The notes beneath the pieces were generated by a model. It was not told where the DNA came from and did no database searches. It saw only the letters and a list, made by a program, of their open reading frames with translations. A program made the translations under genes and the position numbers. Below are positions 8,954 through 17,670 of a DNA stretch of 64,000 nt, in pieces (position 1 is the stretch's first letter; every line of letters begins with the position of its first letter). This DNA is from Proteiniclasticum sp032054185 (GTDB lineage: Bacteria > Bacillota > Clostridia > Clostridiales > Clostridiaceae), in NCBI RefSeq assembly GCF_032054185.1, contig NZ_DAMBTF010000009.1:1-64000 (forward strand), written 5' to 3'.

Positions 8954-10006
8954 TCAGGCCGCGAGTTTCTTCAGTCCGGCGGAGTCCAGGAGGTGCACGA
9001 TTTTACGGTACCCGCCAAGCCTCCTCTTTTTCTGATGTTTCATGTTATACCAGAGGATGAGACGTTTCGTGACGTACCAGTCGAGGGTATTTAGTGCCTT
9101 CTTCGCATGTTTCAGGCCGTAGTAGTTCCTGAGTCCTACAATCTTGGGGTTCAGGATTCTGACGACCTCCTGCACTTCGAGGAGCAGGCTGCTCCTTGAC
9201 TGGAACACCTCTTTGATCTTTTCCCTCATCGCTTTCTTCGCTTTCTTCGACGGCACCTGTGCCGTCGTCGTGTAGCGTCTGCCTTTTCTGGTCTCCATCT
9301 GGCTTCGCCGATGATGGAAGCCAAGGAAGTCGAACCCGTCCTTGCCGTCATACATGTTCACGAACCTCGTCTTCTCCAGGTTGAGCTGGAGGCCAAGCTT
9401 CGCCATCACATACGCCACCGCCTTATAGGCGTGGCCGATATCCTTCTTCGTCTTTGCGATGATGACGAAGTCATCGGCAAAGCGGACCAGGGTACCGAGG
9501 TGGCTGTAGTTCTTCTCCCAGTAGCAGTCCAGCACGTTGAGTTAGATGTTGGAGAGGAGCGGGCTGATGGAAGCGCCCTGTGCGGAGCCCGTTTCGGTCT
9601 CTATCACGTGGCCATCCTCCATCACACCTGCCTTCAGCCATAGCCGGATGAGCTTCGTCATCCTCCTGTCGCATATCCTTTTCTCCACCAGCTTCATGAG
9701 CTTCTCGTGGTCGATGTTGTCGAAGTATCCTTTGATATCCGCGTCCAGCACCCACCAACCTTTGTTGTTGCATTTCTTTCTGATGACCTCCAACGCCTGA
9801 TGCTGGTTCCTTTTGGGCCTAAACCCGAAGGAACAGTCCCTGAAGTCCGCTTCGAAGATGGGGTCCATGACGATTTTCGCCGCGGTCTGGACCACCTTGT
9901 CATAGAGGGCATGGAACCTTCGCTGCCTGTTGTTTTTGGCGCACTGGTATAGTCCCCGCTGGAGTTCTCGTACTTTGTCTATGGTGTTGTTAGCTTTCGC
10001 ATTCAC
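8954..10006 (-). pseudogene. Group II intron reverse transcriptase/maturase, doubly broken
   Basis: Two same-frame pieces (10006-9542 and 9541-8954) separated by a single TAA where the family has Tyr (SPLLSNI-stop-LNVLD; normally IY). The reading frame resumes with RFADDFVI (RT5 catalytic Asp-Asp) and the maturase domain X (LNPKIVGLRNYYG). At residues 35-40 the text jumps from YDKV to VQTAAKIV, removing roughly 80-110 residues that normally hold RT0-RT2; the likely cause is recombination between two similar D-K/R-V stretches. No HNH endonuclease domain is present, as usual in class C. With a deletion and a nonsense codon the protein should be inactive; the intron would need a maturase in trans. 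Confidence 0.88.
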
Positions 10007-10527
10007 TCGCGCTTACCTCCTTGGGGGACTTGAACAAAGCAGAGCCCCTTCCCTGGCCATGTTTGTGTTTTCATGACGTCACCGGTACTATGAGCTCCTC
10101 CGACTCCTTCTCTGCCAGAGGGCAATTTCACCACTTCGGGCTTATATGCCTCTGCTCTACGGCGTACGCCGTGCAGAGGAAGGTCTCTCCAGTTCCAGAC
10201 CATACTTTGGATACATGTCGCTTCCTCTATACCGTGGGATTCTTTGACAGTGCGCGTCCAAGCTCTTCCTGTCTTCCATGGTCTTCGCCCATATGCCCGG
10301 GGCTTGACTTCCCATCTTTCCACTTGCGTGGCCTTTTTGACGATACGGCAGAATTCACTTCATGTTACGACCTGCATCCTTGCTAGCACTCTTCTCGAGT
10401 TACATCACCCTCCCGCTTCACACGCACCATTTCTGTTACGCATGGAGATTGGCTACTGGGGCTTCTTGGCAATTACCCCGTCCGGACTTTCACCGGCAGT
10501 ATGGTCCAGCTTAGCTGGACGCACGGC

Positions 10528-10556
10528 ATAGAAAAAGGGATTGGCATCCCTTTTAT
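10528..10556 (-). terminator. Terminator of small membrane protein gene (intron target)
   Basis: Arms AAAAGGGA (10533-10540 plus strand) and TCCCTTTT (10547-10554) with a six-base loop; minus-strand T-run. It ends the small gene at 10563 and is immediately followed by the intron 5' end. Confidence 0.8.
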
Positions 10557-10562
10557 ATTTTC

Positions 10563-10766
10563 TTATGCTTTATTCTGCAAATAATACTCCTTAACCCCAA
10601 CTACACCAAGTACAATTAAACTAATTCGAATTATTGTCAGACAAATATTTGTACGGGTATGAACAAACTTACCTGTCATACTTCCATAAATCCAAAAGAA
10701 ACCTAACAAAATATATAAATAATTTCTAATTAAATCTTTTCTTGTTTGGTTAGTCTTTATCTTCAT
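10563..10766 (-). CDS. Small membrane protein, unknown
   Basis: 67 residues with a basic N-terminus and two hydrophobic spans (YLYILLGFFWIYGSM and CLTIIRISLIVLGVVGV). RBS AAGGAG is seven bases before the ATG and a terminator starts a few bases after the stop, so it looks like a real monocistronic gene. It is distinctly A+T-rich against the intron next to it. No family recognised. Confidence 0.6.
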   Translation of the reverse strand: MKIKTNQTRKDLIRNYLYILLGFFWIYGSMTGKFVHTRTNICLTIIRISLIVLGVVGVKEYYLQNKA

Positions 10767-10979
10767 TTTAACATCTCCTTATGGGAGAAAGTTTAAAGAA
10801 TCAATAATATCGCAGTAACATTATATTATATATAAATATAAAGAATATATAACTTCTTCGTATATTAAATGGTTATAATTCAGATTCCTCTGCCTATCTA
10901 TATATACTTATATTATACCATTTTCCAAGAAATCATTCCATTTTCAACATATATTCCATACAGAGCCTTTAATTTAACC

Positions 10980-11510
10980 TTATATTTTCTTATATCTCTC
11001 TTTAAGCTTATTCATCAAAAAGCTTCTAAATCCACTTACGTCTTTCACATCTATTTTTCGGATCAGTGCTGCCTGGTTTACTGTCAGATAGAATATAAAA
11101 TAATCTTTGCTTTCCCTGACTCCGTAGAACTGAACATACTGAACTTCTCCAGTTGATTTAAAGGCTTCATTCTGAAGCATCATCTTATCCTCATAAAATG
11201 TCAGTTTGTTTATACTGTCAAAAGATCCCGTCTGGTCTGTCTTTATCCTCTTTGCATTTTTTCGTTCGATCTGAAAAATGATAATGACAAAAGCTGACGG
11301 TGTGAGAACGAGAAAACTGAGGATAAATCTGACCCAGCTGAACCCATAGGTATCGAATCCGATCACCACACTTCCAATAATTGACATGAATATCATCAGT
11401 GGAATCAGCAGCCTGTTTCGTCTGAACGTTGCGATATACAGAAACTTCTTATAGTCTTCCTTGGTCATTGTGGTTTCTATGTTGAATTTAGGTTCTTCTA
11501 GTCTTTCCAA
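10980..11510 (-). CDS. YcxB-like membrane protein
   Basis: 176 residues with a cytoplasmic N-terminal segment, two adjacent transmembrane helices (about 35-52 and 58-80) and a C-terminal beta-rich domain (FYEDKMMLQNE...VQYVQFYGVRESKDYFIFYL) matching the YcxB-like family (PF14317), whose role is unknown. It follows a hypothetical membrane-anchored gene by 37 bases, so the two may be cotranscribed. The RBS is a GAGGAGA stretch about 9 bases upstream of the ATG. Confidence 0.75.
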   Translation of the reverse strand: MERLEEPKFNIETTMTKEDYKKFLYIATFRRNRLLIPLMIFMSIIGSVVIGFDTYGFSWVRFILSFLVLTPSAFVIIIFQIERKNAKRIKTDQTGSFDSINKLTFYEDKMMLQNEAFKSTGEVQYVQFYGVRESKDYFIFYLTVNQAALIRKIDVKDVSGFRSFLMNKLKERYKKI

Positions 11511-11547
11511 TGTATCCTCTCCTCAGCTGTATGGAGCAGCCTTCATT

Positions 11548-12033
11548 TTAAGGCTCTACTTCCATTTCATATTCAGTCATATTCTCAAGAATCTTTATAA
11601 TATCTTCTATCAGTGAGAGTGCTTTTTTATTCTTCAAGAAGCCCATTTTGTTTACTTTGCCGTCAATCAGAATTTCTCTATTGCCGGCCAGGTTAATGGT
11701 ATGGTCTCCTGCAGCAATACTGATCATGTGTCCACCGTAACCCTCAATAGAGCTTTCATCACCAAAATAGGAAAGACCGCGGTGGAAGGAATACCTGCTC
11801 ATAATCTGCACTAACTCCTCAGCATCTGACGTTTCGTGTTCCAGAAAGTAGTCTTTTGATTCACTACTCGGTGTGCCATCAGACGGATCAATGGATCCTG
11901 CGTAATGTGATATCAACAGGTCCTCTCTTTCTGACAGGTATCTTTCAAACTTCATTGGATAGAATAAAAACGCACCAGCCGATATGGTCAGGATTATGAT
12001 TATGCTGCTCAATAATAATTTTCTGCTACTCAC
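11548..12033 (-). CDS. Membrane-anchored hypothetical protein
   Basis: About 161 residues: one N-terminal transmembrane or signal anchor (LLLSSIIIILTISAGAFLF) and an extracytoplasmic domain ending in an acidic tail. The frame opens at GTG 12066, but that codon has no ribosome site; AAAGAAGG stands seven bases before a GTG at 12033, which I prefer as start. No Cys lipobox. The pattern of an Arg/Lys start, one span and a small alpha/beta domain resembles several uncharacterised Firmicute proteins; no function can be given. Confidence 0.65.
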   Translation of the reverse strand: MSSRKLLLSSIIIILTISAGAFLFYPMKFERYLSEREDLLISHYAGSIDPSDGTPSSESKDYFLEHETSDAEELVQIMSRYSFHRGLSYFGDESSIEGYGGHMISIAAGDHTINLAGNREILIDGKVNKMGFLKNKKALSLIEDIIKILENMTEYEMEVEP

Positions 12034-12418
12034 CGAAACACCTTCTTTCTTATCATGATTGTACACTATATTTAACTAAATAATAACACCTTTATTATAT
12101 CTTTTTCATATTATTTCTTCATTTTAAGGAATATTAAAAGGTCAGATTTCTTCTGCTGAAGATTAACACAGTAAAACAGAAAAAATCACAGACCCGTATC
12201 ACTTTCTATAGCTGCAAAATAATAAATCAGACCACTAATCTATATTCACACATAGCACCAGTTCATTGCTATGAAATAAAACCCTGTTTTTGTGACCGCC
12301 GCTCCGGTCTATTTCTTAATAATTGTATCTATAGGCTTATATACCATCACAATTATCATAGCAGATTAATCAGTCATTCAGAATGAGGTAATGCTCCAAT
12401 ACCGCTTTATCTGAATGC
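12034..12418. other. Divergent intergenic region
   Basis: About 385 A+T-rich bases between divergent genes. It must hold promoters for both sides, but no hexamer pair stands out. A small GACCGCC/CCGGTC hairpin at about 12295 is the only visible structure. No ORF supported. Confidence 0.4.
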
Positions 12419-13842
12419 TTGCTTTCACCGAAAATATTCTCAAAATTTGCTTTCATCCGAAGTTTCTATTTGCTATACTGGAAAAAACTTGTAGAAAAAG
12501 AAAAGAAGCACGCCTATTTGATATCATCGTCAGCACTTATTAAGAAGCCCTCCCAGAATCATCAGTCCGCACCCTATGAATTCCAGGATACTCCGGTGAA
12601 ACACCGGCTGTATTTTCTTTTTATGACATCTTTCTTCACCTTCATTACAGGATTTCTATTCAATACGCCTTTTGAAATCATAAGCGGCCTTGGCAGAATC
12701 ATAACTTCTCCGAGCATCCTTCTCACGGACTATATGGCAGTGGGGAATATCGGCTCGGCTTTTGTAAACAGCGGTCTGCTGATGCTTCTTTCTCTATTTC
12801 TCGCCATCAGAAGCAAAACTACACCAAGTGGTCCACTTGTGGCCGCTGTCTATACCGTCGGCGGATTTGCATTCTTCGGAAAGAATCTCTACAATATCCT
12901 GCCCATCATGGCCGGTGTTCTCTTCTATTCGAGATACCAGAAGGAATCATTCGGAAAGTTCATTCTTCCTGCACTTTTTGGAACAGCTCTTGGACCGCTG
13001 GTCAGCCAGATTTCCTTCGGCTATGAATTATCCCAGGCTTAGGCATAGTTCTGGGCATTTTGGCCGGTATTGCTGCTGGATTTATCCTGCCTCCCTTAGC
13101 CAATCATTTCATCAGATTTCATCAGGGGTATAATCTCTACAACATCGGGTTTACCGCAGGAATCATCGGGATGGTTTCCATGAGTATTCTCCGAGGCATC
13201 ACTCTGGATAACCCAAAAACAGCGATCCTTCTTGGAGAGAAGAGCACAGGACTCTTCGTCTATCTGGTGCTTCTCTTCCTCTCCATGATCCTCTATGGCT
13301 ACTTAACCGGTCATGACCTTCGAAGGGGACTCCCGATTCTCTTCTCAAGACCCGGTCAGCTGGTTTCAGACTTCATCGCGTCGGATGGATTCGCCGTAAC
13401 CATGGTCAATATGGGTCTTCTCGGCTTCATCTCCATGGGATATCTTCTCCTTGCGGGATGAGCACTGAGCGGTCCCATCATCGGCGGAATCTTTACAGTA
13501 GTGGGATTCGGTGCTTTCGGTAAGCATGTCAAGAATGTGCTGCCCGTCATGGCCGGAATCTACATCGCAAATCTTGTCTTCCAGTGGGAAGTGTTCTCAG
13601 TCGGTTCACTCCTTGCAGCCCTTTTTGCCACTACCCTTGCTCCTGTTGCAGGTGCCTATGGCATCATTCCCGGAATCATTACGGGTTTTTTCCATATGGC
13701 TGTGGTCATGAATGTAGGTTTTCTTCATGGCGGAATGAATCTCTACAACAACGGCTTCTCCGGCGGCTTTGTCGGCGCCATACTCGTCCCTGTCCTTGAT
13801 TCCCTGAATATCGGAAAAGATCATTATGAGGAGGAAACCTAA
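12419..13842 (+). pseudogene. DUF1576 membrane protein, frameshifted and with an in-frame stop
   Basis: Reads as one polytopic membrane protein of about 474 residues in three pieces. A one-base deletion near 13040 (expected Leu codon after SQA, then GIVLGILAGIAAG) shifts the frame, and a TGA at 13459-13461 interrupts the second piece between LLLAG and ALSGPIIGG. It consists of two homologous halves, each with an S/L-SGP...GGFAFFGK/GGFGAFGK...N-LP-MAG core, as in DUF1576 (PF07613). The apparent TTG start at 12419 has no clear RBS and the true start may be around the first hydrophobic helix. Function of the family is unknown. It overlaps the next gene by one base (TAATG). Confidence 0.8.
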
Positions 13843-14177
13843 TGCAGAACAGAATACGATCCGTGAAGATTCTTGAGGAAGTCATCGGTTACTTCCTCCA
13901 TCACCAGATTGATCATCAGGATATCGATTTTTTCGCAGACTACGAGCGGATGGACATCACCGTATCCGGAGAAATTCCAATACCCCCAAAAGATCTTGAG
14001 CATCTCCACAACCTTCTCAATGAACCGAGAAAGCCGGAGTACGAAGAATACTACTGGAGCCTCCTGGGCGCTACGGGAAAAAGGCAGGAATTTCAGCTTC
14101 TGGGATCCCTTGTGGACAGCGGCAGCGCTCGCTGGGAAGATGGAATCTTAACTGTACACATTCAAAGAACATATTGA
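13842..14177 (+). CDS. Small soluble protein coupled to DUF1576 gene
   Basis: 111 residues, no membrane span, start ATG overlapping the DUF1576 stop (TAATG) with GAGGAG upstream, hence translational coupling. It contains DIDFFADYERMDITVSGEIP and an acidic EYEEYYW stretch. I do not recognise the fold, but the tight linkage suggests a partner of the DUF1576 protein. Since the upstream gene is broken, its translation may now be reduced. Confidence 0.65.
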   Translation: MQNRIRSVKILEEVIGYFLHHQIDHQDIDFFADYERMDITVSGEIPIPPKDLEHLHNLLNEPRKPEYEEYYWSLLGATGKRQEFQLLGSLVDSGSARWEDGILTVHIQRTY

Positions 14178-14370
14178 ATGTTGTGGGAGACCTGATGGTA
14201 TTACCGAAGTTCGGTAATGCTGTCGCTTCGGCTGATGACGGTCTTATGGCCGCCCTGCTGGGAAGGCTTGCAGTTTCTACGGGATGATCTTAAATTATTC
14301 CACTATGAGTGGGAATGTGTCTGAATCCGGTTCTCCGGAATCTTCAGTAATAGAAACTTCAATCAATAAA

Positions 14371-14414
14371 AAGAACATGCAACAGTCACATTGAACCGCT
14401 GCATGTTCTTTTAT
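14371..14414. terminator. Bidirectional terminator
   Basis: AGAACATGCA (14372-14381) pairs with TGCATGTTCT (14400-14409); T-rich tail on both strands. Serves the convergent DUF1576 and zinc-ribbon transcripts. Confidence 0.8.
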
Positions 14415-14436
14415 GCTCAGATATCTTTGACTGTCC

Positions 14437-14832
14437 CTAACTGATCTCTGAGAACTCTGATGTGCATTTTGGACAGGTGATTTTCACCTTACCCCTTCCT
14501 CTTGGGATCCTTACTTTCTGCCGACACTGTGGACAGCTGTAGAAGCGGTAGATCTTCCTTTCTTTGAAACGTCTGATCTGTCCCTGCCAGCTGCTTCCAA
14601 GTCTATGACGAAGCTGAAGATACTTCCGGTTCTGTCCGGAACATCTGTAGTAGTCCTTCGACAATATTCTGAAATAGGCAGATCCGATGGCTGCAAATCC
14701 TAAGAGATTAACCAAAGTGTTTCCTGTCAGACTGCCCATGATGATCATCGCCATACTGAGCATCATCAGAAATTTTGACAGCTCATCAACGCCATAGCGA
14801 CCTCTCATGAATCCGATTATTTTCTCTTTCAT
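14437..14832 (-). CDS. Membrane protein with C-terminal zinc ribbon
   Basis: 131 residues: two short hydrophobic helices (about 19-34 and 38-55), a basic linker (KYLQLRHRLGSSWQGQIRR) and a C-terminal zinc ribbon with CPQC (about 101) and CPKC (about 122). Both pairs of cysteines are intact, so Zn binding on the cytoplasmic face is likely. The basic linker might contact nucleic acid or lipid, but this is only inferred. Many Firmicutes carry similar unnamed genes. RBS AAGAGGAGTCAAG before the ATG. Confidence 0.75.
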   Translation of the reverse strand: MKEKIIGFMRGRYGVDELSKFLMMLSMAMIIMGSLTGNTLVNLLGFAAIGSAYFRILSKDYYRCSGQNRKYLQLRHRLGSSWQGQIRRFKERKIYRFYSCPQCRQKVRIPRGRGKVKITCPKCTSEFSEIS

Positions 14833-14973
14833 TCTTGACTCCTCTTACCGTGCATTTTTTCTTTTCGTTCACAAAGAACTGCTATGCATCTGTTTAATGA
14901 ACATCGTACTCCATAAAACATAAAACTTTCTTTATGGAGATATTTCAGAGCAATTCTCCTTGGCTTTAGATCA

Positions 14974-15018
14974 GAAAAGAGAACCCCAGATATTACTGTC
15001 ATGGAGTAATATCTGGGG
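14974..15018 (-). terminator. Strong terminator after small membrane protein gene
   Basis: 15-bp perfect stem (14982-14996 with 15004-15018), loop of seven, minus-strand tail TCTCTTTTCTG. Together with the convergent 14437 unit it shows that the 204-base ORF across it is not a gene. Confidence 0.85.
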
Positions 15019-15031
15019 TGATGCTGATTCA

Positions 15032-15304
15032 TCAGTCATATTTCTTTTCAAGTTCTCTCCAGGATGAATAGGCTAGATACAGCCCCCCTAATAGAGAGGT
15101 GATTGCCGAAACGATGAGCCTGTTTATGAAACCTTCGGACTGGAAATAGCTCTGTGAAAATCCGTGGTCTACTAAAGGAGAGATGAAACCGACCGCGACA
15201 AACAATACCAGACCCATTTTCATGATTCCCCATCTGAACATATAGGATTTCAGGCCCTGGGGTTTGATTTCTTTCCATAATCTCCTGTTTCTTTCGTCAA
15301 ACAT
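15032..15304 (-). CDS. Small two-helix membrane protein
   Basis: About 90 residues. The open frame extends to 15349, but AGGAGGAGAAAGAG lies just before the ATG at 15304, so I use that. The N-terminus is charged (FDERNRRLWKEIK), followed by two transmembrane helices (IMKMGLVLFVAVGFISPLV and RLIVSAITSLLGGLYLAY). It sits 62 bases downstream of the MerR-RDD gene and ends in a strong terminator, so it is probably the second gene of that regulator's operon and possibly its functional partner. Confidence 0.7.
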   Translation of the reverse strand: MFDERNRRLWKEIKPQGLKSYMFRWGIMKMGLVLFVAVGFISPLVDHGFSQSYFQSEGFINRLIVSAITSLLGGLYLAYSSWRELEKKYD

Positions 15305-15366
15305 CTCTTTCTCCTCCTGAAAATCAGTTAATCCTATGGCTCTGTTCAAAGCTGTTCTGCCCTTTT

Positions 15367-16812
15367 TCAGTCCACATCGGCAGAAAAGGATAAACTGTAG
15401 CGATGCTTTACTGCCTCATCAAGCGGAATGAGGACCCCGCTCATTTCCTCATAACCTGTATAGTCCACTTCAGCTTCATAGTCAACGCCATATAGACTGT
15501 TACTGAAGCTTGAAAAATTCCAATTGTGTAAATAGAAGTCGCTTATCATCTCATCAAGGACATCATCAAATAGACTTACCTCTTTCTGTGCACCAGCTAA
15601 TGCGAGAGTGGTCAGCATGATTTCCAGCCTGTTGCTAGAAAGGGGCATTTTCTTTCCATCGGCATTCACCTCAAAGGATACACTCTTTATGATCTGATCC
15701 TTAAGATTAAACCTGAAGGCAGGTTTTTCGTAGTAAGAAAGTTCAAGGACAACATCTTTTTCATCTCTTGTGCTGATCCACTCTCCGTACCTGTTCAATT
15801 CATAGTCTTCATCAATATCCATGATATCCTTGTAGTGATCATAGTTCTCCACAAATTCCGCAATGGTAAGTGCTCCTCTGTTTGGCGGAAGCTTCTCCAC
15901 CTGAACCAGAAATACTGCAGCGGTGATCACAGCTGCCTCAAATACGATAAACAGCGCTCGACGATAGATTGTTTCACGCTTCATGGTATAGGCAATATCA
16001 TAATCCCAGGGAAGAGTTTCTTCTTCATTAAGCGCTTTGTAGCTGACATAGAGCCGATAATAATTATAAAGGGGAATCTGGAAGCCGAGTCCGTAACGGA
16101 CAACCTCAAAGGTTCTTCTCATGGCATCCCTGTAGGAAAGATGTTCTCCATCTGTCGATGTGATCCTCATCCCGAATATAGCTTTTCCTGGGGTAACGGC
16201 AAATCTCGAGAGAAAAAAAGGTTCAATAAGTATCATCATCAGCACCACGAGAAGAGATACGGCAAAATTCTGCAGGAAGTTAAATCTGGAGGTAACCGCC
16301 TGAAATCCCATAATCAGAATGCTGTCGAGGATAACTGAATAGATCTGTATATCGATGAGTCTTGCAATTGCCCGCCTTAATGGACGATAAACCTGCGGGA
16401 GCCTGTCTCTTTTAACCGAAAAATAGTTTGTGTTCAGCTCTTTCGACTTGTGTTCCAGCTGATTCAGATATTTTCTGACATCAAGATTCAGAAGAGAACT
16501 GTTCTCTTTCAGCATTTTACTGCAGAGCTCTTTTGCATAATTGACTTCTTCATTCTGCTCCTCAAGGATAGTCAGCTGCTCCTCCAGTATACGATCAAGA
16601 GAATCTCTTCCTTCAAAGAGGGTTCTGATCTTTTCAACAGGCACATGCAGACTTCTCAAAAGTCTTATTCTCAGCAGCCTTTCCACATCTTCATCCGAGA
16701 AATCCCGATATCCGTTATCCCCTCTTATAGGACTGATCAGGCCTTCCTTTTCATAGTATCTGATGTTGGTACGGTCCATTCCTGTCCAAAGTTCCACTTC
16801 ACTGATCTTCAT
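15367..16812 (-). CDS. Membrane-bound MerR-type regulator fused to RDD domain
   Basis: 481 residues. Residues 1-75 are a MerR winged helix (VELWTGMDRTNIRYYEKEGL), followed by a coiled coil (about 80-125). Residues 145-290 form an RDD-type membrane domain with the expected Arg/Asp features (RLIDIQIYSVILDSILIMGF; FAVTPGKAIFGMRI). One more transmembrane helix (about 288-308) leads to an approximately 170-residue C-terminal domain predicted outside the cell. This is a one-component design: outside signal, membrane relay, cytoplasmic DNA binding. The promoter just upstream has the MerR hallmark 19-base spacer with a dyad, pointing to autoregulation. MerR proteins are normally soluble, so the fusion is unusual. 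Confidence 0.85.
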   Translation of the reverse strand: MKISEVELWTGMDRTNIRYYEKEGLISPIRGDNGYRDFSDEDVERLLRIRLLRSLHVPVEKIRTLFEGRDSLDRILEEQLTILEEQNEEVNYAKELCSKMLKENSSLLNLDVRKYLNQLEHKSKELNTNYFSVKRDRLPQVYRPLRRAIARLIDIQIYSVILDSILIMGFQAVTSRFNFLQNFAVSLLVVLMMILIEPFFLSRFAVTPGKAIFGMRITSTDGEHLSYRDAMRRTFEVVRYGLGFQIPLYNYYRLYVSYKALNEEETLPWDYDIAYTMKRETIYRRALFIVFEAAVITAAVFLVQVEKLPPNRGALTIAEFVENYDHYKDIMDIDEDYELNRYGEWISTRDEKDVVLELSYYEKPAFRFNLKDQIIKSVSFEVNADGKKMPLSSNRLEIMLTTLALAGAQKEVSLFDDVLDEMISDFYLHNWNFSSFSNSLYGVDYEAEVDYTGYEEMSGVLIPLDEAVKHRYSLSFSADVD

Positions 16813-16841
16813 AGATGATTTCCTCCTTGTCTGTTATCTCT

Positions 16842-16872
16842 ATTCTAAACTACGTACAAGGTACACAGTCAA
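16842..16872 (-). promoter_or_regulatory. MerR-type promoter/operator with 19-bp spacer
   Basis: Minus strand TTGACT (-35, 16867-16872), spacer of 19 bases (16848-16866), TAGAAT (-10, 16842-16847). A GTAC-N3-GTAC dyad (16854-16864) is centred in the spacer. Over-long spacers with a central dyad are the signature of MerR-family activated promoters; the regulator gene starts 30 bases downstream. Confidence 0.85.
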
Positions 16873-17040
16873 CTAAAATGTATGATAAATTCAAATAAAA
16901 CCTGAAATATATATATCATTAATCTAAGTATACCGATAAACCCGCATAAGAAAAAGGACAATCCTTATCTGGATCATCCTCATCTTCTTGTTCAAACTTC
17001 TCTTGGCCTTCATGCATCCTTCAATCTTTTCTTCAGGAAT

Positions 17041-17670
17041 CTACAGAATCCTCCATCCTTCATCCTTGGGATTTTCCATGAACACCTTCAGCTTCTCTTT
17101 GTCCCTTTTGCTGATATAGTCCATCATCAGTGCAGTATCAAGAAGCTCACTGTAGTCTGTCAGAGAATACTGGGAGACTTCATTTTCTTTCATGGATTTT
17201 TCCGCTTTCTCCATACCGTAGGTAAAGATGGAGAGAAGTCCAAGAACCTCACACCCTGCCTCTCTTAAGGCTAGAACAGCTTCGATGGAGGATCCTCCGG
17301 TTGATATGAGGTCTTCTATCACAACCACCTTCATTCCCTCATGGACCTTACCTTCAATCTGGTTCTGCTTTCCATGATCCTTTGCTTTTCCCCGAACAAA
17401 CCCAGACGGTTTTCCCATAAGATAGGCCAGCACCGAGGCATGGGGAATTCCTGCAGCAGCAGTACCCATGATGCACTCGACATCGGGAAACTTCTCACTT
17501 ATCACTTCTCTCATGGCTTCTATAACCTTTCCCCATTCTTCTCTATAGGAAAGAAGCAACCTGTTGTCGCAGTATATGGGTGAGATGATTCCTGAAGCCC
17601 AGGTGAAGGGCTCACTTGGTGAAAGACTCACCGCCCTGATCTTCAGAAGTATTTCTGCTATTTCCTTCAT
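17041..17670 (-). CDS. pyrE: Orotate phosphoribosyltransferase
   Basis: 209-residue type I phosphoribosyltransferase converting orotate and PRPP to OMP. The PRPP-binding loop VVVIEDLISTGGSS (about residues 114-127) is intact, as is the FVRGKAKDHGK flexible loop with catalytic Lys. The start overlaps the pyrF stop by four bases (ATGA). It is the last gene of the pyrDFE half-operon, controlled by the promoter and PyrR leader at 19519-19692. Only a weak hairpin (near 16950-16980) follows it. Confidence 0.96.
   Translation of the reverse strand: MKEIAEILLKIRAVSLSPSEPFTWASGIISPIYCDNRLLLSYREEWGKVIEAMREVISEKFPDVECIMGTAAAGIPHASVLAYLMGKPSGFVRGKAKDHGKQNQIEGKVHEGMKVVVIEDLISTGGSSIEAVLALREAGCEVLGLLSIFTYGMEKAEKSMKENEVSQYSLTDYSELLDTALMMDYISKRDKEKLKVFMENPKDEGWRIL

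Larger units (their letters stand above)
8848..10524 (-). mobile_element. Degenerate group II intron (bacterial class C-like)
   Basis: On the minus strand the element begins with GTGCG (complement of 10520-10524), the usual group II 5' end, and ends in CTACTCTAC (complement of 8848-8856), the usual 3' end. A domain V hairpin and a domain VI follow the reverse transcriptase ORF. The upstream exon is a terminator hairpin (10532-10554), the preferred landing site of class C introns. At about 1.68 kb it is shorter than usual because its ORF has an internal deletion. Intron boundaries are inferred from motifs, so they may be off by a base or two. Confidence 0.85.

Noticed and set aside
9542..9544. 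Programmed readthrough of the RT stop codon
   Set aside because: The RT also lacks a large internal part, so inactivation explains both lesions.
10021..10531. Overlapping plus-strand frames inside the group II intron
   Set aside because: They cover intron RNA domains I-IV and have no protein features.
13459..13461. Recoding of TGA in the DUF1576 gene
   Set aside because: The same gene has a frameshift and no selenocysteine element is visible; a plain nonsense mutation is more likely.
14195..14287. Possible 30-codon plus-strand frame after the DUF1576 partner
   Set aside because: It has a GGGAG site and looks protein-like, but it is short, lies in a hairpin-rich spacer and has no recognisable homologue; not enough support.
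14829..15032. 67-codon minus-strand frame between the zinc-ribbon and small membrane genes
   Set aside because: It spans a perfect 15-bp terminator and shows no domain or RBS.
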